A stretch of DNA of 64,000 nucleotides, from assembly GCF_905147045.1 (NCBI RefSeq), contig NC_065906.1:2542001-2606000 (forward strand), read 5' to 3'. A program made the position numbers and the translations under genes. This DNA is from Nymphalis io (lineage: Eukaryota > Arthropoda > Insecta > Lepidoptera > Nymphalidae). Positions 36,166 through 45,540 of this stretch are shown here, piece by piece. Positions within the stretch are counted from its first letter, which is position 1, and every line of letters starts with the position of its first letter. Under the pieces are notes generated by a model. That model did no database searches. It was not told where the DNA came from and was given only the letters and a program-made list of their open reading frames with translations.

Positions 36166-37608
36166 TAGATATCTATATATATAAGATGTAAATGACTGTA
36201 AAAGTGTCTCCCTAAAGGGACAGAAGTTGTTATAGATCGTTAACATTATTAATGGTATCTGCTTACTGTAAGACGCCGCCCCCCCCCCCCCCACGACACG
36301 ATGATCCCTCGGGGAATTTTTATATTTGCGTAGTTCTTATTTCAATTCAACGATATAACCTTTGAAGTTACGAAATAAAAAGGAACGTCTCCATAGACTA
36401 CCCGACCAACTAACTCCAACTAAACCTACTTTATACGGAGAGTTAATTTGTTAGAACGCTTACCGACTTCACATATCGTCTATCCTCTCGCAAACCGCCA
36501 AAGAAAACACCCCCCACATTTTACCTTCGAACATTACTGTAATCAACTCGTCTACAAAACAATTTTAATTTTCACTTCCATAGCAGTGAGTGTTAAACAA
36601 TAAACCTTATTTCATTGCTATAAAGACGGATACTGTTAAGCTAGTTTGTGTAGTTGTAAAATAAATTGGTAGACTTTCGTCCTGAAGGAATCCAACTCGG
36701 TATTCGCGGGTGTAAAAACTGCTATAAAAGTCAACGAGCGTCTAAGTCTGGATCGTGCTAGTAAACTGCTTGGGGCGTTTACAGTAATCATAATAAATAA
36801 ACGTACCCATTGATTGGATCGAAGTATTGATGAGTCTTTCGTTTCCTCGTCGAGTTTCTGAACCATGATAATGATTGATAACAATTGATCAACCGTTTAC
36901 AAGGTCACGTTATTGTGCATACTTATATTTTTTATATGAAATAGTTATTTGTGCACTTTGAGATTAAGACCGACTCGTATACCGCGACGGTAAGCGACGT
37001 GACGCTCTCGTATGCTCCCTTATTATATTATATACTTCGTTTTATATATTGAATTTAAGGTTCAATATTTTGTTTCACACAATTTAACCTAAATATTAGT
37101 ATAAAATTTGACCTAAATATTTGGATTTAGAAATATAAATCAATATGTTCTAAGAAAATAATATTTTAGATTCGATTTAAATTAAATTTATTCACGTTTA
37201 TTACGAAACAATGCCATCTATGTGTATGCACAGGAACTATGAAGACACTAGTAAGATAACGAACTTATTGAAACATAATGATACACATTAACACCGATAG
37301 ATGTCACTTAAACAACTTATATTTATTTTTCTACTTAATACATATTTTGTCCACGGACATAATTTATTTTAAAGAGATAAAAATATTATAAAATAAACAT
37401 TAGCATCTTTTTAATCTCTTGTTTTCCACAATAAAATTATCGTCAACATCACTCATAATGTATCTAAATAATATATAACGACTGAGGGCTCTCACCCTTA
37501 GTTTGTACAATATAGATTGAATATTTTAATAAATACCAACGCTTAAAAACAACTATTATAGACGGTCATATAATTAATTACTACATTATATGTTCTTATA
37601 TATAGGTA
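36166..37608. other. No gene seen; 3' flank of lipocalin-1
   Basis: No coding signal was found. A reversed ATTAAA at 37525-37530 is the closest candidate polyadenylation signal for lipocalin-1. Confidence 0.4.
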
Positions 37609-40600
37609 CTAATATAATCTCCTTAACAACGTAATAGCAGCTGCCGATGTCATGATGAGCGTTGCTGGATTCAAATGATTACCAGCATTTATTTTGCAAG
37701 AGTCTTCAGTGTTATTGAAGATCAGGAAAGGCGTGTTTTGAAGGCTGTAGTTCCCAACTGTCTGGTCCAACATGGCGGCGTCTGTTTTCTTCAAATGTGG
37801 TGTGCGTGTTAGCTTCCATAGCTCATCTGAAATCGCACAATACACGAATAAAATAAATGTCTCACAAGTACATAAAATTTATGACGGTGTTATCGTTTAA
37901 AGAGCTATTTAGTAGTTCAAGTTGAAGTTGAATTAAATGGTAAAAATACTAAAATATTTACTTTACTTTCCGTGGAGTACCGGTTTAGAATAGTACTCCC
38001 CCAATCTCATCCCGTGGGTGTCGTAAGAGGCGACTGAGGGACGGGGAAAAGGGGGGATGGGCAGCAGCGTCCCCCCTCCCATAAACATCTTACCCCCCTA
38101 CTGCGCTCGCCAACACGCCTGCCCAGCGCGGCGAGTATGGGCAAACCCCTCCCTTAATGGCAGATGCGCCCAAAAAAAGGCCCCCAGTTACCGGCAAGCC
38201 CGCTAGGCCCGACCAAGGAAGCGGTCGCGGTATCGGCAGGGCAGGGGGTGCTAAGAATCACCGGTTCACGGCAGGCTACCGTATAAAGCGACTGAACATG
38301 GCAACGTATAATGGACGCTCGATGAGGCTGGACCATCACCTCGCCGAATTAGAAGTAGAGTTAAGTCATATAAACTGGCATATACTGGGGTTATCTGAAG
38401 TCCAAAGACAGGGGGAGGACACGATAACTCTAGAGTCCGGTTAACTTCCGCGAAGGTGATAACCTCTCCCAGGGTGGTGTCGGTTTTCTAGTCAAAAAGG
38501 ATCTCATTAGCAGCATTGTGGAAATCAGTAGTGTGTCGAACCGGGTAGCGTACCTTGTCCTAAAATTTTCCGACAGGTACTCCCTGAAGGTCGTACAGGT
38601 ATATGCGCCAACTTCGACATACTCTGATGATGTGGTCGAAGCGATGTACGAGGACAACGCAAAGGCCCTCAACGACACCTCGAAGGCCCACTACAATGTT
38701 GTTATGGGAGACTTTAATGCTAAAGTGGGAGTACAAGATAGCGGTGAATCGAAATTCGGACCTTACGGCTTGGGCTGCAGAAATCACAGGGGGCAAATGC
38801 TGGTAAACTTTCTCGAAGCGCAGGGGCTTTTTTTGATGAATTCTTTCTTTCAAAAGAAGCCTCAGAGGAGGTGGACCTGGCAAAGCTCCGATAACGTGAC
38901 AAGGAACGAGATAGACTTTATCATTTCGAATAAAAGGCACATATTTAGAGATGTTTCAGTGATCAACAGGTTTAATACCGGAAGTGATCACCGCTTGGTT
39001 CGAGGCACTCTAAATATCAACTTAAAAGCCGAAAGATCGAGAATGATGAGGTCTACTCTCCGACCTACCATGCTCCAAGCTGCTCAAGGCTCCGAAAAGT
39101 TCCAAATGGAACTTCAAAATCAATTCACCGCGTTGGAAACCATAAGCAGCATTGATGAGAGAACCGACACGCTGGTCAAAATACTGCAAAACACATCCCG
39201 CAAGTGTTTTCCGCCACAGAGAAGAGACAACGCACCAAAACTCTCTGCTGAGACACTCGAGCTCATGAGAAAACGACGAGAACTACCATCGTTTTTGTCA
39301 GATAAGGCCTTAAACCGAACAATGAAAACGCTGACGCGACGCGATCTCCGACGCTCCGATACCCGTGCCATCAAAGCTGAGATTGAGCAAAATCGGGGAT
39401 CGAAAGTGTTCGCTCGCAAGTTTGGGAGGCCGCGTCTGACAAAACTTAAAACTGAAAATGGTGGGGTCGTTACCTCTAGGCCTGAGATTGTCGGAGAAGT
39501 AGAGAGGTTTTATGGGCAGTTGTTCCCTTCAAGATCGGATAAACCCGTGGGAATCAGTATTGATGACCAGCGCGCCCCTCTTATGCGCCATTACTCCGAG
39601 GAGCTCCCGGTCGTTGACCAAGGAGAGATTAGGGCGGCTCTAGAACAGCTTAAAAACAACAAAGCTCCGGGTGATGACGGAATCACAACAGAGTTGCTTA
39701 AGGCAGGCGGGACTCCGGTCCTGAAAGAGCTAGCAAGCCTCTTTAATTCCGTCATCCAACATGGCAAGACCCCGGAAACGTGGAGCGGGAGTGAGGTGGT
39801 ACTGTTTTTCAAGAAAGGTGATAAAACCCTCTTGAAAAACTACAGACCAATCTCCCTCCTGAGTCACGTGTATAAGCTGTTCTCAAGAGTCGTCACGAAC
39901 CGTCTCGCCAGACGACTTGACGAGTTCCAGCCCCCAGAGCAAGCCAGCTTTCGATCAGGCTACAGCACCGTGGACCACATCCATACTGTTCGGCAGATTG
40001 TGCAGAAGACCGAAGAGTACAATCAGCCGCTGTGTATGGCATTTGTGGACTACGAGAAAGCCTTCGACTCCATCGAAACCTGGGCAGTGCTCGACTCATT
40101 GCAGAGATGTCATATCGATTGGAGATATATCGAGGTACTGAGATGTCTGTACAACGCCGCTACAATGACTGTCCACATCCAGGACTGTAAGACGAAGGCG
40201 ATCCAACTGTGCAGAGGGGTGAGACAGGGGGATGTAATATCCCCTAAACTGTTCACCAACGCGTTGGAAGACGTTTTCAAGACGCTGGATTGGACTGAGT
40301 ATGGAGTCAATGTAAACGGCGAGTACATCTCACACCTTCGGTTTGCCGACGATATCGTCATCATAGCAGAGTCGCTGGAACAACTCGCCGAAATGCTGCG
40401 TAGCCTAGGCGAGTCTTCCCGGTGTGTCGGTCTCGGTATGAACTTGGACAAGACCAAGGTCATGTTCAATAGGCATGTCGTGCCGGGACCGATATACGTC
40501 GAGGGGAAACCTCTCGAAGTTGTTAGTGAATATACCTACCTAGGACAGATAATACAAGTCGGTAGGAACAACTTCGAGAAGGAAGCCGATCGAAGAATTC

Positions 40601-43600
40601 GCTTGGGATGGGCAGCATTTGGCAACCTTCGTCAAGTCCTCAAGTCGTCTATACCGCAATGTTTGAAGACGAAAGTCTTCAACCAATGCGTCTTACCTGC
40701 CATGACATACGGTGCCGAAACGTGGACACTAACTGCGGGACTAGTCCACAAATTCAAAGTCGCTCAGCGTGCTATGGAGCGAGCTATGCTCGGAGTATCT
40801 TTGAAGGATAAGATCAGAAATGAGATTATCCGGAAAAGAACCGGAGTCACCGACATAGCTTGCAAAATTAGCAGGCTGAAGTGGCAGTGGGCTGGCTCAC
40901 GTATGTCGTAGGACCGATGGCCGTTGGAGCAGACGAGTCCTAGAGTGGAGACCGCGAATCGGCAAGCGCAGCGTAGGGCGCCCTCCAGCCAGGTGGACCG
41001 ACGACCTTAAGAAGGTGGCGGGCACCAACTGGATGCGGAAGGCGGAGGACAGGGAGCTTTGGCGCACCTTGGGAGAGGCCTATGTTCAGCAGTGGACAAC
41101 GATTGGTTGTTGATTGATTGATTGATTGATTGATTTACTTTACGCTTTTGAGCGTATACCGCATTTCTTAACCGCGGTTTGATGGACATTGTAAGAAATT
41201 CATACGACACATGCAGGTTTGTTTTCCTTCACCGGCGTGCACGAGATGAATCACAAATACCAATTAACCTCATAATAATTCAGTTTTGAGAGTATATTTC
41301 AACCTTCGGTTAAGATCCAGGTGTTTTATAAGCTATCTAGGCTCATCGGTTCGGTGTATTAATTGAACATATAAGAAGAAGAAGAAGAATAAACAGAAAT
41401 ATAATGTTAAGTAAATTGCAGTTTTATCTTTTTGCGTTGATTACATGTTCGTTTATATAGGCCTATCAAACATTACTCTTTACGTTTTAAAACGTGAGAG
41501 CTGAAGATACCATCATGTTTATAGTGACTTAAAATATGATTTTGGCTTAACAAATTCGAAAAGTTTTTAACGACATAATACCTCCACCCCCTTATGTTTT
41601 CAATTAAATCATAATCATTTATTTGCATGAAATGTAGTTTTACAGATTTCTTAATAGGTATCTAATACATTTCGCCGACGATAGGCAAGCAAATATATAT
41701 TTTTAATTGGATAATTAACTTCGTAATAAAACTGAATACAATGTCAGACAATTTGCTTGCGTTATACAATTTTTTTTATATGCGACAAATTTATTTTCTA
41801 AGCGAATAGATCGTATTTTTTGTCTGCCTGCGCGTGACCTCCAATGAAGCGAGACCTGCTTCATTGAACTCTATTGTTTATTCAAGCGGAAGGAGGAAGG
41901 AAGAATTCCATTAATGACTTTTAAAAGTTCCGTGTCATTCACATCTATCAGTTCCACGTAATTTTTTTCGTTAATTTTTTTTTTTATTTCACTCAATTAC
42001 ATAACAAAATTATATTGCACAAAAAGTTCGCTTAACGCAAATGCATTGTATGAAACAATAAATTATAAAATAAATAACCCCGACCGCGGCTTTCCGAGTA
42101 AACGGATTTTCATACGATTTCACTAATAGACGGAGTTCATGTGGAAGGTTTAGTTGTATACATTATTAATGCTTTCCGGTTATTGGCTGGAATATGACGG
42201 TGAATGTTGAAGATGTCAGAAAAAATTATGGCGACCGAGAGTTTAACCGGCGTGCGCCGTGGAAAGCCATAAAATATGTATAATGTGTTATGTAGATCCT
42301 TATTCAATCCGTGCGAAACTGGAATAGTAGCTACTTAATAAAAGATGCGTCTGCTAATTACTTGCCTTGTTTATAAACTATGAGGATGGAAGGTCAACGA
42401 ATACGCATCGAATCTTATCACATTTTGCTCTATGGAATGCAATAACTGATCAGTAACAGCCTGTGAATGTTCCACTGCTGGGCTAAGGCCTCTTCTCTCT
42501 TTTTGAGGAGAAGGTTTGTAGCTTATTCCACCACGCTGTTTCAATGCGGATTGGTGGAATACATATGTGGCAGAATTTCAGTGAAATTAGTCGCATGCAG
42601 GTTTTCGCACAATGTTTTCCTTCACCATCAAACACAGGATGAATTATAATCAGAAATTAAGCATATGAAAATTCAGAGGCGCTTGCCAGGGTTTGAACCC
42701 ACGATCATCGGTCAAGATTCACGCGCTCTTACCACTAGGCAATCTCGGCTATAATAACTGTATCCACTTACAAGTACTACTGTTGCCATCAGGGTTGTCG
42801 TAGCAGGCAAATATGACCGCATAGTGTTCGTAGTTCACGTCCAACACAGAATATGTTTCAGATTTCTGATCTGTAATTTAATTTGTGTGATTATATTGCT
42901 CATGTAATGAAAGGGATAAATTATATGATTAGTGACGGATGGAAAGAGAAAGGACGATCAGAATATACTTGTATGTTAAAAGCCTGTAAATGTCACACTG
43001 GTGGTAGAGCTTTGTGCAAGCTGGTCTGGGTAGGTACCACTCACTCATCAGATATTCTACCGCAAAACAACAGTTTAAAGGGTGAATGAGCCAGTGTAAT
43101 TACAGGCACAAGGGACATAACATCTTAGTTCCCAAGATTGGTGGCGCATTGGTGATGTAAGCGATGGTTAACATTCCTACAATGCCAATATCTATGGGCG
43201 TTGGTGACCACTTACCATCAGGTGGCCCATATGCTCGTCCGCCTTCCTATTCTATAAAAAAACACTGCTGAGCTAAGGGCTCCTCTCCCTTTGAGGAGAA
43301 GGTTTGGAGCTTATTCCAACGCGATGCCCCAATGGGGGTTGGTGGATGAGACATATTTAAGTTAAATTAGACACATGCAAGTTTCTTTTAGTATACGGAA
43401 ATTTAAAACATTTCGTTATATTGTTAGAAATGATAATTAGTTTCATATTATATTATTCATAGAAATAACAAATAGGTATATTATGAAATGGTAAAGTATT
43501 TATTGTGGTCTAATACAGATAGATACATCCGTAACAGCCTGTGAATGTCCCACCACTGGGCTAAAGGCCTCCTCTCCTCTTTTTGAGGAGAAGGTTTGGA

Positions 43601-45133
43601 GCTTATTCCACCACGCTGCTCCAATGCGGGTTGGTAGAATTCACATGTGGCAGAATTTCAGTGAAATTAGACACATGCAGGTTTCCTCACGATGTTTTCC
43701 TTCACCGTAAAGCACGAGATGAATTATAATCACAAATTAAGCACATGAAAATTCAGTGGTGCTTGCCCGGGTTTGAACCCACGATCATCGGTTAAGATTC
43801 ACGCGTTCTTACCACAGAGCCATCTCGGCTACATGATACATGATTTATATATATTATAACTCACCAGTATATGTAACTAACAGTAAATCACCGCCATTGC
43901 TGCCAACGGTAAGTGCAACAGAGCCGTTGTAGTAACTAGCGGTATTGTTAACCACCCAGCTGATAGAGACGTCCGTGGTATTGTTATTCTTGTGGTTGAA
44001 GACCACCATCGCGCAGTCGCCTTGCATGTTTAGGTCGGTGGCGACCGCTGCAAGATACCACTTGCCATCGAGCTGCAGAGTAATATATAGTAAAACACGT
44101 TGGTATTGTTAAAACCATTCTATTAACTGCAATATAGGATCTAAAATGTTTTATCCCAGTACTGGTCCATACAACATTGCTTTTTTTCTGTGTAATTTTG
44201 AATAATAATGTAATCGCAAAATGTACATATAAAATATACATAACATACGATTTTAATAAAAAAATAAATAGGCGGATAGGGAAATTGTCCACATTATGGT
44301 AAGTGATCACCATCGTCCATAGACATTGAAGGTGTATGAAATATTAACCATTCCTAACATCGTCAATGCGCCACTAATCTGGGGAACTATGCAGTTATGT
44401 CTCTTGTGCCTGTTATTACACTGATATAATGGATGGTGACACGAGGTACAGTTAATATTTCTTACGACGCTAATGTGTAATGACAGTAATGGTGGACTAT
44501 TTGTAAATCTGGCTAAATTTTATAAATTTGAATTATTTATTTGTGTATTATAAAACTATAAACAAATTATTTCACAAAACATGATATACATTGATTTATT
44601 AATTAATAGATAATCATAATTAAAATCACTAACTAAAATTTATTTAATATTACATTAAAACATAAATATTATATCTAAGTTAAAATATTTTAATGTAATT
44701 TTTATTATTATTATTATTTAAGTCAAATTTAAAATAGTCCCTCCCGATTCCCACTCGACGCAAAGCTGCCCATAATGCAGGCCGCATTTCCGCGCTGTAG
44801 GGCAATGGACAAACTCTGTGCCAAGTAGGACCCGGAACGACTGTCAAATCCTATCCTATCTAAGGCGACAGACTATCTCTCTTATTAAAGTAAGGGCATC
44901 CGACCCCCAACATCCCGACGTCTCGAACGTTAGTGGCGCAAATAAAAAATTTTTACTTGTGCCACTAGCGTTCGAGATAATATATAATATTATAAATAGA
45001 TATTAAGTAAATTGTATAAACTTACCTCGACTAAATCCAATTCTCTAGGGCTAACATTTGGACAACTAATATCTTGCATAACAGATTCAACTTGATAATA
45101 AAAAAGAATAAAAGCGATACACAAACGCAACAT
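37609..45133 (-). CDS. Lipocalin-1, Lazarillo-like, possible GPI anchor
   Basis: A secreted lipocalin of 210 residues in four exons: 45133-45026, 44072-43865, 42870-42772, 37826-37609. All junctions are GT/AG with phases 0, 1, 1. Residues 1-18 form a signal peptide. The barrel starts at G39-K-W41 (LDGKWY). Cysteines at 24, 56, 128 and 182 match the two disulfides of bilin-binding proteins. Residues 142-146 (LWKLTR) replace the usual W-x-LSR, and DVNY (116-119) replaces TDY. About eight N-glycosylation sequons are present (N26, N66, N67, N78, N85, N135, N164, N176). After C182 comes a 28-residue tail with a hydrophobic run (ATLIMTSAAAITLL), unlike soluble family members. By analogy with grasshopper Lazarillo, a GPI-anchor signal is likely but unproven. 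Intron 3 is 4.9 kb because it holds a full-length LINE. Ligand unknown. Confidence 0.88.
37967..41132 (+). mobile_element. Full-length RTE-type LINE with 11 bp TSD
   Basis: The insert lies antisense in intron 3 of lipocalin-1. ATTTACTTTAC occurs at 37956-37966 and 41133-41143 and marks the target-site duplication. The 5' part is GC-rich (CCCGTGGGTGTCGTAAGAGG), a single long ORF follows, and the 3' UTR is only a few bases, ending in a tandem GATT repeat (41109-41132). About 3.17 kb, one ORF, FADD box and a microsatellite-like tail are hallmarks of the RTE clade. Removing it would leave an intron of about 1.8 kb. Confidence 0.92.
38157..41113 (+). pseudogene. RTE endonuclease-reverse transcriptase, two frameshifts
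   Basis: The protein starts at 38157 (MADAPKKRPP). It holds an AP-type endonuclease with NMATYNGRSM, the catalytic glutamate in LGLSEVQRQG, GDFNAKVG (near 38706) and GSDHRL. The reverse transcriptase follows with NKAPGDDGI, YRPISLLSHVYK, GVRQGDVISPKLF and FADDIVIIAE (near 40339). A frameshift between 38440 and 38460 separates the first 96 residues from the rest. A one-base insertion near 40890-40900 ends the long frame early at 40911, and the original C-terminus continues in another frame to the stop at 41111-41113. Such proteins are often mislabelled craniofacial development protein 2-like in insect annotations. Only two lesions suggest a fairly recent insertion. Confidence 0.9.
41206..41292 (-). 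repeat. SINE B fragment
   Basis: Body blocks ACATGCAGGTTTG, TTTTCCTTCACCG and CACGAGATGAATCACAAAT occur just after the RTE insertion, inside intron 3 of lipocalin-1. From 41293 to 42450 nothing further is recognised. Confidence 0.6.
42451..42750 (-). repeat. SINE B, 21 bp from a splice donor
   Basis: A full-length copy in intron 3 of lipocalin-1, in the same orientation as the gene. Its tRNA head ends at 42750 while exon 3 ends at 42772. AATAACTG flanks both sides (42441-42448 and 42753-42760), a likely target-site duplication. Confidence 0.92.
42999..43262 (+). repeat. Family A repeat
   Basis: A forward copy in intron 2 of lipocalin-1, antisense to the gene, from GGTGGTAGAGCTTTGTGCA to ATTCTATAAAAAAA. 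About 25 bases around GTACTTGGTATTG are missing. Confidence 0.9.
43263..43387 (-). repeat. SINE B fragment fused to family A tail
   Basis: A reversed 3' part of SINE B (CTGCTGAGCTAAGGGCTCCT to ACACATGCAAGTTT) starts directly at the A tail of the family A copy. The same junction (tail, then ACTGCTGAGCTAAGGGCTCC) occurs at 24524-24547. Confidence 0.85.
43529..43830 (-). repeat. SINE B, 34 bp from a splice donor
   Basis: A full-length, well-preserved copy in intron 2 of lipocalin-1, sense to the gene. Its tRNA head ends at 43830; exon 2 ends at 43865. GATACAT flanks both ends, a possible short target-site duplication. Confidence 0.93.
44262..44490 (-). repeat. Family A repeat, diverged, intron 1 of lipocalin-1
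   Basis: It has AATAGGCGGATAGGG, TTATGGTAAGTGATCACCAT, CCATAGACATTG and TGTCTCTTGTGCCTGTTATTA. A shorter opposite-strand scrap may occupy 44436-44490. Confidence 0.65.
44921..44977. repeat. Inverted repeat in lipocalin-1 intron 1
   Basis: Arms 44921-44940 and 44958-44977 pair at 18 of 20 positions (TCTCGAACGTTAGTGGCGCA and its partner) around a 17-base A/T-rich loop. Confidence 0.85.
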
Positions 45134-45183
45134 TTTAATACCTTGTCACAGTAACTAGCGTTGTTAATACAGCTCTTTAACTA

Positions 45184-45218
45184 ACTAAGGGATTTAGCAA
45201 AAAGTTGTAACTTTTATA
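45184..45218 (-). promoter_or_regulatory. Predicted lipocalin-1 core promoter
   Basis: A perfect TATAAAAG (45218-45211 on the minus strand) is followed 32 bases later by CTTAGTT, an initiator-like sequence with its A at 45186. This would give a 5' UTR of about 53 bases before the ATG at 45133. Both elements are visible; their use is inferred. Confidence 0.6.
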
Positions 45219-45540
45219 ACGGTTTTTTTCAGAAGTCAATTATTCACTTCCGTAGTAAAAAGTGAAGTAATTTGTCTTCGTTAAGATTGTTTGCTAATCC
45301 ATAAAAAACGGTATTTACACGTTTAACTTTTTTAACAATTATCATTCTATTTTGAAATAATTATATAAATATTGAAAAAATGCTTTTTAATTATTTGTTT
45401 GGTATTTTCTCAAATTAACGTAAGAACTACTGGTCTGACTGATATGAAACTTTCTAATTATGATAGATTATACTTTCAGCACAAACATAGTCTACATGAC
45501 TATGTTCCAGATTCCAGGTCACATGTCCCAAACAGACTTT

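Noticed and set aside
38430..40469. Several minus-strand frames of 60-126 codons
   Set aside because: They lie opposite the RTE ORF and have no independent motif.
37609..41132. Chance that lipocalin-1 exon 4 belongs to another gene because of the 4.9 kb gap
   Set aside because: The phase matches, the motif order is correct, and the gap is mostly an RTE insertion with a clear target-site duplication.
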